Source: Paracentrotus lividus
Lineage: Eukaryota; Echinodermata; Echinoidea; Camarodonta; Echinidae
DNA: 64,000 bases
Assembly (NCBI GenBank): GCA_940671915.1
Contig: CALNVZ010002100.1
Coordinates: forward strand, 11,368,568-11,432,567
Direction of reading: 5' to 3'
In this document: one piece after another, positions 49,173 to 62,146 of the stretch
Numbering within the stretch: position 1 is the stretch's first letter
How the letters are laid out: each line of letters starts with the position of its first letter
Notes under the pieces: model-generated
Seen by the model: only the letters and a program-made list of their open reading frames with translations
What the model was told of the DNA's origin: nothing
Database searches by the model: none
Position numbers and translations under genes: made by a program

Positions 49173-50167
49173 CACTGTCCGTCATAAAGGTGGAAAAAAA
49201 TTTTGCCGCTATAGAGACATGATTTTGCTCTGACTTTAATTTCTTGAATATGTTTGTCCCTGCTTTTACTTTTTGGCACCCTGGCTATATCTTGGCATTT
49301 TCCCAACCCTTCACGTGGACCTTTTTCCAAAAAAGTCTTGTCAACCCCGTGGGGCCCATTTTTGTCATTTTTTTCTCATTTTGGGGCCATTTTTTGTTTT
49401 CCCGGCCGATCAAGCCCCCCTCAGTCTTACCCCCAGGAAAAGTGACTGAGGTGTACTGTTTTATATTGTTCTTTAAGTTAAATCTATATTTCTGGGGACA
49501 GGCTAAGGTCTCTTGTGTAGGGGAGGGGTTGAAGTAGAAAACGAGATTGGTGTAAATTCTGAATATTTTATTCTATCTTTATACTGAAAACAAAAGAAAT
49601 GAAAAACCACCTTTAACCCTTAAATATCATCATTTTCCCCTTAGATTTTGTTTAGCCTTGATGACAAGGCTGTAAATAGTCATTATTGATAATATTTTAT
49701 TTTGATTTATGTTTGGTTGAGATTTTACAATACAATTTAGGGAAGATAGAAATTTCCATGGTGTAAAAATGAATAAAATGAATGTTAAACCCCAATCAAA
49801 ATAAATTTTGACCCCTCCCCTAGTCAAAAGAGTCGAGCCTGTAACCATTAAACTAGATTTAATTTAAAGAACAATAACAAATCTCCACCTCAGACATGTT
49901 TCCTTGGGGTAGGACTGAGGGGGCCTTGGTGGGTCGCGTGAACAAAAAAGGGCCCCAAAATTAAGAAAAAATGACGAAAATGGCCATCTTCTGGGGGTGA
50001 CAAACTTTTTTGAAGAAAAATCCCCGGGAAGGGTTCAGGGAACGTCCAAGTGTACCCAGGATCTCAGAAAGTGAAAGCGGTGACAAACACATTCAAGAAA
50101 TTAATAACGGAGCAACATAACGTCGCTTGAGCCAGAAAAAAATATTCCACCTTTATGACGTACAGTG
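49173..50167. mobile_element. ~1-kb foldback element, Tc1/mariner-type, ~310-base inverted arms
   Basis: TA at 49171-49172 and 50168-50169 flank ends CACTGTCCGTCATAAAGGTG and, inverted, CACTGTACGTCATAAAGGTG. Similarity continues inward for about 310 bases in each arm with many substitutions: TTTCTTGAATATGTTTGTC against TTTCTTGAATGTGTTTGTC; TTTTGGGGCC; CAGTCNTACCCC; TATTGTTCTTTAA. The central ~365 bases are unique and AT-rich. The open frames at 49244-49537 and 49254-49445 lie in an arm and are incidental. Arm divergence suggests an old insertion. Confidence 0.78.
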
Positions 50168-50599
50168 TATAAACTTTCTTATTTATACTTAATTTGTTTA
50201 CTAATTTGAAAGTGAAACTTGTTTGCTAACGGTATATAACTTGGATGATGTGCCATAACAACACTTACTGTAGACTTTGGCAGCTTAGGAGTTTATCAAA
50301 GTCGATATTAAGGTAATAAAAATATAAAAATGATGGAACATGATATCTAGGTCAAAATCGCAGAGTTTTCTTTGTACTCTGAGCCAATGATAATAGTCCA
50401 GACCATTCGGGTAAAGGAGTACCAAATTACTTGTAGGTCCTTCTTGAATGGCTAAAGGGGAGTTTTCATGGGACATGTGAATGTTTTGAGAATTGCGATT
50501 TGGGGAAAGTCCAACAGTCATTTTTCTATGTGGCAAAAGATTTGGCCCAGCATAAACAAGCTTTTGTTGCGTGACAAAACGACTGTTGGATGGTTGATG

Positions 50600-50685
50600 A
50601 TTTGGGCTAAGATTTTGCCCAGTTTAGGATGCAATTTGAGAGAAAAAGCTTGATATTCTCTGATTCGGCTTATTCATCTGTCTGT
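50600..50685 (+). repeat. dispersed repeat shared with 1706-1785
   Basis: GGGCTAAGATTTTGCCCAG, ATGCAATTTGAGAGAAAAAG and TGATATTCTCTGATTCGGCT parallel the corresponding stretches of the 1.4-1.8-kb repeat with roughly one difference in five. Confidence 0.55.
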
Positions 50686-50704
50686 CAAGTTCAAGAAGCT
50701 GAAG

Positions 50705-50885
50705 ATGGGTGTAAACAGAGCTTTGAGGGGAAACGTCATGTCATATCATGCCGCTGGATAGCAGGGGATGAGTGTGAACGGAGGTTTAATGGGGAAAGGT
50801 CATGTTAGGGGGCTGTTTAGCCGGGAACGAGTGTGAACAGAACTTTGAGAGGAAACGTCATGTCATGGGGCTGGCTAGCTACCTG
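50705..50885 (+). repeat. short tandem repeat, ~61-base unit, about three copies
   Basis: GTGTAAACAGAGCTTTGAGG (50709), GTGTGAACGGAGGTTTAATG (50772) and GTGTGAACAGAACTTTGAGA (50831) each lead into GGAAA(C/G)GTCATGT and a GGGGCTG-like end, so spacing is 63 and 59 bases. Confidence 0.7.
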
Positions 50886-53570
50886 GAAAGATGCAGAGGG
50901 CATGGGAGGAAAGGAGTTAGGCCAAGGATAACACACCTTCAGGCAGAGGAAGAGGGAAGGGGAGGAGAAACGATGTAATTCAAAACGGTTGTACCCCATC
51001 TCCTACCAGCTAGCACCCATTGTAATGAGAGGGGTGTTTGGGTATGTCACTCTGCAGTATGCCAGAACTAGGGTGATTGTAACCTTTCAATAATGACCTG
51101 ATTTTCCCTTTTTTCCGACACTGCCATACTTCCCCCATACGCCTTCACATTTCTCCTTTAACCTATTTAAAGCTGACAAATACAACTGTATCCAAATGAG
51201 TATGTGCACAATCATTCATAGGTCTCTATGAGTGTAGACAACCCTTTCTTTACTACATTCTCTAAATAATGTCTTATTGCAGTTTTTCATTGTACATTAT
51301 ATTTAATCACAAAAAAGAGTATTTTTGTGAGATTTGAATATGAGAAACATCCCATTTTGATTTTGTATTGCTTATCTTAGCTTTGAGAATGTTAAAACAG
51401 GGTTTTAATTGAGAGATGATATATTTTAAGTTGCATATTCAAGGTCTCACAAAGAGAAGAAAAAGGGGAGAAATTAAGGGGGAAGGCAGGAGAGAGCAAT
51501 ACAATTTGAAAGAAATATACCTATAGATAAATGAAATTGAGATGGATATAAATAAAGAGAGGGAAGAGGGGTAGCTGGATAGGTGAACATGATACTTATA
51601 TACAATTGACCATAGAGGGCAGCACTGAAGTTTCAGTTCAAAGGAGTTTGTTTTCTTTACGTTCCATCAATTAAGTTGCTAAAAAATCAAATACCTCATC
51701 AATGGAATGATGTAATGCATTATACTATATTCAAATCGATTTATAAAAACATTTGAATAAGAGGTCCAAAATGTATTAATGAAATTTCAAATATATACAC
51801 ACCCTAGGATTTATATCTTAAGTAGATATAAGTATACTTTATTGTTTGCTATCCCACCCATATATTGCATTAGTTCATACCTAGTCATTAACCATAAAAC
51901 ATATTGAGGTTTTCCTGTTTCATGTTTATATATGCTATGTTTTGACGTCAGGTGTTACCTTGAAGATGAAATTACTTAGAAAAGTATGATTGAATCAAAC
52001 CAGAGAAAAGACTTGTGGGTTTGAATCCCACAGCTGCCACTGGTTTAACAACGAATGGAAGATCTGGTCATGATATTCAATTGTTGAAAAAACTGTCACA
52101 AATGATCGGGAAAGGTTTATTACAATGCTCCTAAAAATTATTGTGTGGTGAGGTTTTGAAATTACCTAATTAATTTTTATTTCATTTTGGAATCAACAAT
52201 CCCTATTTTATTTCTGTATTACTAAAGCTTACAAGGAACTTTAAAGAAAGTAAAACCTTTAGAATAACGATCTTGGCAAGGTGTGAGTGAGGTGAGGAGG
52301 ACCTGTGCTACATTTAACCCCTTCCTTGGGGGCGTAGTTTACATCATAAGAGGCTTGTACCATTATCATTTTAAAAAGTCATCCATGTATTCTACCACCT
52401 TTAGATATGACCCTAGATGTTCTGTTTTAGCATATATGTTACCCTTCTTTTCACTTTAAATGCAATAATACATGTGGTTTTATGGTGACATAAGTGACTG
52501 CATAGCCCTATGATTTACATGTATATGATAAAGTAATTTTGTTTATACCACGTTTATAAAGTTGCTTCCCTAGATGATTGCTTTTCTGGATTGTAATATA
52601 TCAATTGATTTGATCTATATAACTTTTGTTGGAAAGGTTTTGTCAACATTTCAATACTAAAAAAGATCCACTGCATTTTACTTACTTCAAAGAGAACTTA
52701 AACAAAAGGGGGGGGGGGGGTAATTACCTCTTTTTGTTACATGTCAGTATCGCACTTTTTAGGCTACATGTATGATGGTGAGAGAAAGAGAGAGCGATAG
52801 ACCCTAAAATAATATACATAAACATGTAGGCTACATGTATAACTAAAAAAAAAGCAGGAAGAAAGAGAAAGAGAGAGAATGGTTAGACAGTCCTATATTG
52901 ATGTGTGCTACAACCACGGTGCAGTTATTCTTGCAGTCATCACAAATGTGAAGAGTGCCCCCTCTTGGTGAGGTATGCTGATAACTAAATGGAAAAGAAG
53001 TAGCCGAAATTATTATATCTTCCTTATTTGGCTTGCTGTATAACTGGTTTCATTTGGCTACAAATATGTATTATGATAGTCTCCTAGTGTGTGAGAGAGT
53101 TATTGCAAAAAATTTTTCCTTAAGGCTATAAAATCAAAATCGCAAAATATTTCTGTTGTGTATTACTAGTATCCAAGTGAATTTCCCAAACTAGTACAAA
53201 ATTGTAAAGATATGCAGAACTTTAAACAGTATGATGATTATCACACCTAATCCTGTAAATACAACCAGTACGTCAAAGCACGGTAGTCCTCAATTAACAC
53301 TAATCATCTATCATCTTATTATACTTGTCATCCATATTGTAATCGTAAATCATTATATTCATGTTTTGGATTGAAAACCTGTAACAGCAACATTAAGACC
53401 ATGAATCAACAGTATCACTCATGTTGTTTTTCAGAGGTTTGTGGCCTTTTCTGTTTTATATGCTCAATCAGACCAATCCACCGAGTATTTGATGTAGCAC
53501 ATTTTTCCTTGCGGTTGCAAAGCGTTAGTGTCAAGGGGGTTCAGAAACCATGGTGATTAAATTTGATAGC
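50886..53570. other. non-coding, no gene recognised
   Basis: AT-rich sequence with a G-run near 52709 and GA-rich patches near 52780 and 52860. Open frame 53371-53556 is unassigned. Confidence 0.5.
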
Positions 53571-54180
53571 GTCAATAATATTAATCATAGCAAGCCTATT
53601 ATCATCATCACCACCCCACCCTACCATTAACCTCACTGTAATCTATATTATCATCATAATCAGTATCACCACTGGCATCACCATCATCTTTATCATCTCT
53701 TTTATCATTATCACTACCATTATCGCTATCACTATCATCATCATCATCACCATCATTATCTCCATTATCATTATCATTACTATTATCATCATCATCATCA
53801 TCACTATCTCCATCATCATTATCATTATCAAAATCATCATCATCACTACCATCATTATCTCCAGTATCATTTTTGTCAGCATAATCATCATCGTCATCAT
53901 TTTCATCACCATTATCATTGACATCATTGTCATCATCATCATCACCCTTTCCATCATTATTATAATCTCCATTATCACTAGAATCACCATTGTTGCCATT
54001 ATCATCTTCGTCTTCATTATCATCATCGTCATCATCATGATCACCATTATCGTCAACATGATTTTCTCCAATATCATTATCACTACAATTATCACTATCA
54101 TCACGATTATTATTACCATTTCCATCACCATTTTCACCACCCTCAACATATTTATTGTCACCATCATTACCAACAATATT
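53571..54180. repeat. ATC-rich imperfect microsatellite (~600 bases)
   Basis: Built from ATC, ATT and ACC trinucleotides (ATCATCATC, ATTATCATT), interrupted often. The absence of stop triplets produces open frames of 226 codons on + and 192-195 codons on -, rich in Ile/Thr/Ser, Asp/Asn or Met/Val. These are low-complexity artefacts. Confidence 0.92.
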
Positions 54181-55704
54181 GTACAAATAAATAACAATAT
54201 CAAAAAATGCAAATGTGTAAGGAACATCATTTTATATTTCTAAATATCTAAGTACTCCACAACATGAATGGCTTAATAATATTCAAATTAACATGTTTCT
54301 TATATTCAGAGAATAAATATATGAATACTTTTCTATACTAAGAATAGTTACATTAGCATACATATATCAAACAACAAATTTCCCTGCCTCCAAAATAATA
54401 TATACATGTTTAACAAAATACTTTCATTTACTTTTGCAGGAATGTGCATTACATATGATAAGGAATGGTAGACAGGATACAACAAACCATAAAATGCAAC
54501 ATAAACTTTAATTTGAATATAATCTATTAATAAAATTCACAAAACAGCAAAGCAATCAAGAAATAACTCTTCTTTTTTTTTATGTGGCATCTCATGAATG
54601 ATATGGGCCATGCATGCATGCACTGCATAAAACTCATACTGTCTTATACATTGAGATTTACTTAAATGTGAAATTCATGTTGACTGAAGCAGCAAGAAAC
54701 CTTTACCAAATAAAGATTTTTGAAATGGAATACAAAATCTGATTAAAATTTCAAATACTATTGCACTCACATCTCTTCTCAAACGTTAAAGGCAAGTTGA
54801 TTCACAAGTAAAATTGAATCGAATAGCATAAAATCTCAGCATACAGAGCAGAAAAAATCCTATTGAATTCACAAAATAGTACTGTAGTAATCCACATGAT
54901 AGTTCAAGAAATACATAAGATGAAAAATTTAGAACAATTTGGAAGATATATCTTACATAAGGCCATAACAGAAGTAGATTCATTCAGAAACGGAAGACAT
55001 ATTTATTTATTCCCATCACTTCTTGACAGAAATACCTTTGAATATATTGTGTCATATAGTCTCAGAAATTTTTTTTTCTTTTAATATGAGAAAGATAGCT
55101 GTAAGAATGAAAGTCGTACATCAGTACATTGGGTATCCCAGTAGAAGCCTTTTCATTCATTGGCAATTGAGTTACACTCTCTGTGACCCTAATGCTTGGA
55201 CAGCGATGCTATGCCATGCATAGCGAAAATCCATAAAACTCCCCAAACAATTTTTCTCATTAATCGATCATAGCTGCGTTGGTGTCAATTAAAGTCCAAC
55301 ATAGAAAGAACGGGTTAGACTAAATTGCCATCTGTCAAGCCTCTGTCCTTGGATAATACTCTGGGTAACCATCTTGCTGAGAAACCATCTCGCTAAGAAT
55401 GGAGATATAGGTTTTAAGGGTAATCATGAGTTGTGATAATGACAGACAACAAAATCTCACTGATTCAAACCAAACGTACACTTTACTACTAAAGATCAAT
55501 TTTGTAAAATATGTATTATGATGTCACCTAGTGAACAGATAAAGATAATATTTAGAATGAAGCATTTTTTACAGACAAAGTGTCAATGAAAAGTACAGGT
55601 GATTTCAGTAGATTTTACATCCAGCAAGTTTTCATTACATAGCACTAAAACAAACCAATGTACCTGTCAAATTCTGACAAGTAATGCTGAATTATTTTAT
55701 GTCA
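54181..55704. other. non-coding, downstream of TIMP gene B
   Basis: AT-rich flank beyond the 3' end of gene B, which is on the minus strand. Minus-strand AATAAA-type signals are present near 55003-55012 and could serve the gene. No exon recognised. Confidence 0.45.
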
Positions 55705-56250
55705 GTTTCCATGAAAATTCAGTTCCATCACTAAAAACTCATTTAAAATAGTTTTAAATAATCATCTATGAAAAGATGGAATGGGTCATCTTGGTGTTGA
55801 TGTGAGGAACTCAGCACAGCTTATGGTACTTGCTCTTCTTCCAAGTGCAGTGTCCTTTGCTGTTGCGGATGCATGCTTTAAAGAATCATCTGGGAGAGGG
55901 TTGGATGGGTCTTTTAAGTGTTTACAGGAACTCAGCAAAGCTTATAGTACTTGCTCTCCTTCAATAAAAATTCAGTTCCATCGCCAGAGACTTGTGAAAA
56001 CAGCTTTAAAGAATCGTCTGTGAGAGGGTTGGATGGATATATGTATAGAGGAACTCAGCAAAGCTTATGGTACTTGCTCTTCTTCCATTGAAATTCAGTT
56101 CCATCGCCAAAGACTTGTGAAAACAGCTTTAAAGAATCATCTAGGAGAGGGTTGGATGGGTCATTCTAGTGTTTAGAGGAACTCAGCAAAGCTTATGGTA
56201 CTTGCTCTTCTTCCAGGAGCAGTGTCCTTTGCTGTTGCGGGTGCATGCTG
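55705..56250 (-). repeat. tandem duplication of the TIMP gene B 3' end
   Basis: A ~124-base unit containing the stop-codon region of TIMP exon 5 is repeated four times, with stop triplets at 55811, 55932, 56055 and 56183 (spacing 121, 123, 128). A fifth, weaker partial copy lies around 55711-55800. The outermost full unit keeps a coding-quality copy of the C-terminus (ACIRNSKGHCTWKKSKYH, then KLC and stop), differing from the main exon by conservative changes. The two middle units have lost the Cys-containing part and carry AATTCAGTTCCATCGCC instead. Confidence 0.85.
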
Positions 56251-56338
56251 AATGTCTCCTGACACAAGTAGATTCATAGGAACCCGGCATGCAACCCTCA
56301 GTCCTCAAGCAGTCATTGTCGTATCGTGCTGAACAAAC
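56183..56338 (-). CDS. timp: TIMP gene B exon 4 of 4 (C-terminal domain)
   Basis: A CTCCTGCAG acceptor precedes VCSARYDNDCLRTEGC, then CMPGSYESTC, SACTRNSKGHCSW and a stop at 56185-56183 (52 codons including stop). With the CDDCR of the previous exon, the Cys spacing matches the six-cysteine TIMP C-terminal domain, including the final C-x-W pattern of vertebrate TIMPs. The tail is short after that, as in some invertebrate TIMPs. Confidence 0.85.
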   Translation of the reverse strand, partial: VCSARYDNDCLRTEGCMPGSYESTCVRRHSACTRNSKGHCSWKKSKYHKLC

Positions 56339-59300
56339 CTGCAGGAGACAAAGAAAGGATAGAGTAAAGCAAATGTAGCCACTGGACATGCTTAAGGACA
56401 TAAGTGCTAAAGGATCGAACCTACATACTGTGCATCCCCAGTCAAGCGATACGACCACTAGTCTACGTATCAATATACCTGAAGGAATGGGGCGTACGTA
56501 AGCTTAAAAGTCTAAGTTTCACCTGAATGATAGAATGTACATTAATTATTGTGGTTAAATTTGAATGGGTTTTCAAACGTTTTAATGGAAATGCTTGTTA
56601 AATTGTTACAAATCATATTCATATTGGTTTTCATTTCCTTTTGTCAACGAGAAAAAATAAAATGCAACAGGTCTTTATGAAGGTCATTTTGTAATTTTCA
56701 TTGAGTGCTCTTTATACAACTGCAACCATATTTAGAGCAATTATCGAGCTATGAAGAGGAAGTCCCAAGACAGAGAGGGGTAGAAAAAGGATTAAAGATG
56801 GATCTGCGTGCTGTTTCACCAAGTTGCTTGTAAAGTCACGAATGACTTTACGAATGATTGGAACATGTTCTTGGTACTATTCATCACTCCCTTAATCATT
56901 TAGGACAAGAACTGATCACCAGTCTTAAAATAATTTGTAACTTATGAACAACTTTGTGAAACATCCCTTTGGTGTGTGGACCTGCCCTTGGGTAGAATAC
57001 CTAGGAAAAAGATTCAGATATCTTACCCGACAATCGTCACATGATTTTGCGTAAATACGTTTTAGACCTCTCTTCTGGAAGGCTGTGAGTGTATCGACTT
57101 GTTGAACCCAACTGCTGCACAGACCAATGTTAAGCTCTCCATCCCATACAAATCCTGTAAATTAAAAATTAGCATGGAAACTTATTTGAAATTGTTCATT
57201 TATATTATAAAATATCTTTTAGTGTTTTCTTTGCAGTACCTCATGACTTCATCCACATTTATCAAATAATTAATATAAGGAAGTGATCTGGGTACAGCTT
57301 CCATCACTTTGAATGTATAGGCCTATCATTGTACTTGTATGGTAGAACAGTTAGTCGTGGAAGGTTACATGGTGTATCAAATAGTCTTCCTTGAGAATAC
57401 TAGCTGTCCTGAAAAGGGATCTACTCACTCTCAACATTTCGGTGATCATGTTCTCACCATCTTCAGGAGAAGAATAATCTCTTGAGTAAAATTTTCAATC
57501 TATTACAATTTTTGATCCAACGTGTGTTGTGAGCAAAACGAGTTAAACAGACACTTTTCTCGGTAACCATTATACAATACGTCATACATTTTTAATTTTC
57601 ATAACAATTTCATACCTATGCTTTTAATTCAATATCATGACCTTAGCCCATTCAGAAAACTATTTTAGATTACCTACATCAATTTCGAATGAGCCCTGTT
57701 TTTTATGGGTACATCAGATTAGACATTAATAAGTAATTTTGACAACTTTAATTTTGCTGCGCTATGGTTCACTGTCTTCAGAGGTGCGTGATTAAAAACA
57801 ACCTCGTGATGTGACTCCATGCAGCGTAGATGAGAAGCAAAATAATAACCTCAAAATATCTCAAATTCAGCTGCACTTGACTTATTACTGGGTTCAACGA
57901 AAATAGAAGTTAATTTCACTTCTCGGCCTGCTGGGAGAACTAATGCCCATGACTGGAAAATAAGTTCACTTCATTTTAAATGCAATGTTCACTAGGATGT
58001 ATCTATACCGAAGGATTTGTTTGTCATTATTGAATGTACAAAGAGGTATTTCTGTAAATTATAGAGTGCAAGAAGTATGATTTCACTCCATTTTATTTTT
58101 GCTTTGCGTTGACAAAACCATAACCAAGTAGTATGATTTATATCTGATGAAAATTCTGGGTCTTTGTAAAGTATATTTCTCTTGGAACTTGATCATTTTG
58201 ATAGCTCACCAAGCATTATTATTATTCTATTGAAGTGTTTATCTCGTCAGATTTAATATTATCAAAATTGCAATGTGGGAATTACTTCATCAAATCTTAA
58301 TATTTATTGTTCTTCCCTTCATATGCACCCTACTTTGTAATTGGTAAGCATGAAGAGTCTCTTACTTGATGCAAGTACAGGGTAAATTGTTGCAGCAATC
58401 TATAAAAGTATTATTTTATTTATATGAACGACTTTGAAAATGGATCTTTGCTTGTTTTATTTATCTAATGGAAAAGACTTTTAAACGACACTTATGAGGC
58501 ACAGATCACAAATAACATAATTTTCTTATTTCCCTGTTGTCTGATTTTCTACTTCAAAACAAGTTGTATCCGATGTTTATAACACCCATGTGTCCTACAT
58601 ATCGTATGAATTTTTTATATCTCTGCATGTTTCTATGTGTACCACAAAATATTGACCTGCAATGCTTCATTGAATTCAACAGACGACTTGCAATGGGGGC
58701 ACCCTATAAATCATGTATCGCAACGATTCTGGCAAATAAATTACCAGGGCTGACTATACCCTGCCTCTGAATGGTAGCAGCCATGCCCAAGGTACCGTGA
58801 CGGAAACGTCCAACAATATCTGATTTACGCAGTGATGATTCTTCTTCTTTTTTAATTACAATATCATCCTGCGTCTATAATTGGCAAGGTGTTGATCACA
58901 TGAATGAGGCTGTGTGAAATGTCATATCTCTTTGGGTTACTTGAATGGAAGGGGGCAGACAGTGAGGGGGTGTTACAGGTTCCCTATGGCAGGGGAGTCC
59001 TGGGACAGAGAGTCGCCAAGGTATATTGTATCAAACAGAAATAGAATAGCTGCTTCCTGTTGGCAGAAAGGTGAAGGAGCATAGCGGTTGATGCGTTGTC
59101 AAGTAATTTAACTAGATTCTTTGCCTAATTAGATTTACTTAATTTGTTGATGTTATGGATGATCATTAATACACTACTTGTTATATATTCGCCATAAATT
59201 TTGAGCCTTAATTGATTAACTTTCCCATGGAGCCAGAAAAACACTAAAAGAAAGAATTTTTACTCCCATCAAGAAAGATCAAAATGCTTGATCTACATGC

Positions 59301-62112
59301 TGTACATATGATGACAGTAAAATCTGGAACCAAGGAAGGATTCAAACCTTCAACATCTTCTATTAAGAGGTGAATGATGTTGTTATCTCTGATCTGTGGA
59401 GAGAAGATGTATGAATTTATTTAGGAAAAAATATCCCAGATCTCCTTACAAAATCTTTCTTTAGAAATACTCCTGTGAAGTCTATTAACATTCCTAAAAC
59501 TATCAGTGATTGAATGATGTAATTGGTTTTAAAAAAAATAGAATTTAGATCCAAATCAAATTTATAAGAAAAAGAGTACTTTTTTTCTCCATCTCCATCA
59601 TCCTACCCCACCCATCTTGAGTTTAAAAGATGAGATGTCAACATCTCTTAAGATTAACATCAGATTAGCTCTTACCATCAAGATGTAAGTCTCTCCATCC
59701 TGAAGATCGGCAACCCCACACATCGCTCATGGCTGCACTGGATGCAGAGATGGTCGTCATGCCGACAACTCCTCCCCCTTTGAAGACCTCATTGATGGTC
59801 ACGTTATAGACGATGAGAGAGGAACCCTGGGAGGACCAAGGGGGAAGAAGATCGTTGTAGCTGTAGTCAAAGGAAGAGCCATAGATCTCATTGTCTGTCA
59901 TGGCGTTGTCGCCGTAGATATATGATGTGCTCTTGATTGTTCCCTGGATACTGAATGAAGAATAAAGAGAAGTATAGGTTGATATGATAGCATTTGATGC
60001 AGTCTTTCAAATCCAATGGCCCGAATTCACAAAGGTGGATTCTACAAAATCCATGGATCCATGGTTAGTATAATTTTATTAAATAATTACGCTTAAATAG
60101 AGCGTACTGTGAGAAAGGTCCAATACCAATGCGCGATTTTGTCACAAAGCGCTACATTTACGCTTGTAGCTATGTTTAAGTCTGCTGTTTATTCAAATTA
60201 ATTTAAATAAACCGTTGACTCAACATTGACTCATTAATTCAAAACAGTGGGCCCATTATGTCAAACCATAGCAACTGGCGTAATCTAGCGCGTTATGACA
60301 AAATCGCGCATTCATATTGGACCTTTCTCACAGTACGCGCTAAAATTAAGCGTAGTTATTACACAAAATTTACATAACCCACGGATCCGTGGATTTTGCA
60401 GAATCCAACTTTGTGATGCGGGCCTTTGACTGTGGTACATGTAATAGAATTAGAGATTAGTTATTAATCAACCACCAAGCTTGTCAGCAGATTATATGTC
60501 TCAGGCGCGGATCCATGAAATCAAATTGAATGCACTTAGGGGCCCAATTGTCTGGTAACAAAAGCGGCTCTATTATGTTTACGCATGGGCCGTAAGTTTC
60601 ATTGTGTGACTCCGGTCTGCGTCGCTACTGTGTCTTAATCGCTTTTACCAAGCACAGGTCTCTGTAAGTGTGAAGGATTCCAAGTTAAGAAGAACAAGAC
60701 ATTTTATTGGAGGTCCAAACTTTGCTTTCATCAGAATGTGCTATTTGTCTTTGTTTTTTCAAATGATTTATAGGACAAAGCTTGGATCATGATTGATGTT
60801 ATTGTATAGTTAGGGTTTTGGTTTAGTATATGGTCAGGGTTAAAGAAGTTAGTGTCGACACATCAGAGGGGCAAGTTTTACTGGAGGCAGTTCTACAGCA
60901 TCAGTTCATTGCCAAGGACCTTGTAACAATTGGAGTATTTCCAATAAAGTTGAGTCATGTATGCCTTCAAATAAAACATACACTGTAGGTGTATGAAATT
61001 GGGCTCTTAAACCACCTTTCCTGTAAATTTAACATTAGATATTGTGTTACATACTTAAAAAGAAAAGATAATTGGATAACGGGTGAGAGGGGGTGGTCAT
61101 AGAGAGATTTGATGGGGAAAATTAGAACTAAAAAAGATTTCATTTTGGCAAAAATGTGAAAACCTGTTCTTTCATCGCCAACCTTGGAAACAGACTTTTT
61201 AAATAAAATAAAACCAATAAAAAGACATCCTTTGCCAAGAAGCATCTCTCTAGAGATCAACCATATTGCAGCAAAGGTTTAAAGTATCTGTCTGATGTGT
61301 GGTAACCAAATGGTGATGATGTTGTACCTAACATTGCGCTCTAGGTGACATCCATCTATGAATCATGACGAAGTAAATTCACCTTGAGGTTTTGTGTTCC
61401 CTACGAAATAACCCATTTTGGTATCCTGTACATCATTGTTCTACCACATTGTTCGGTACTCTCTAATCCACCTTAAGATGCAATGTAATGATATTTAGTC
61501 CTTCTGTGATTATACTTGTATAATTCCCAATTTTTATCTAGTCCGTATGTATAAAATTCATTTACTACTATACTACTATTACTACTACTACTACCACTAC
61601 TGCCACCTTTACACCACTACTTCTACTATATACTTCTACTATTTTTATCTAGTCCGTATGTATAAAATTCATTTTACTACCAACTTTACTACTATTACTA
61701 CTACTACTACCACTACTGCCACCTTTACCACCACTACTTCTACACTACTTCTACGACTACTTCTACTACTACAGCTACTTACTACTGCTGCTAACTACTA
61801 CTACTACTACTACTGCTGCTACTTCTACTATTACTACTACTACTTCTAATAGCACAACTACTACTACGATGCAACAATTTTAACTACTTTTAAAACTTCT
61901 ACTTTTTAATTCTACCACTAAGTACTACTAACTTCTACTATTATGACATGACTACTACAGTAACTACTACTTCTACTTTACTATTACTATTACTTAATAC
62001 TACTACTACTAATACTTCTACTACTACTACTACTACTACTTCCACTACTTCTACTACTACTACTACTATTACTTCTACTACTTCCACTACTTCTACTAAT
62101 TCACTACTACTT

Positions 62113-62146
<34 letters not shown>

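Noticed and set aside
52010..52040. GTGGGTTTGAATCCCAC, like a tRNA T-arm
   Set aside because: No A box, D-arm or acceptor stem at the right distance.
53563..54243. 226-codon + frame and 192/195-codon - frames
   Set aside because: Pure ATC/ATT low-complexity repeat without a protein signature.
57436..57820. Stretches resembling the 3' end of a retroelement coding region on the minus strand
   Set aside because: Only short resemblance (for example EDGENMITEMLRVSRS in one frame), with no RT or nuclease motif.
59348..59393. Possible extra TIMP exon (IRDNNIIHLLIEDVE) with a CCACAG acceptor
   Set aside because: Exons 2 and 3 already join in phase. The segment is short, its donor is weak and it lacks the expected LC...W residues.
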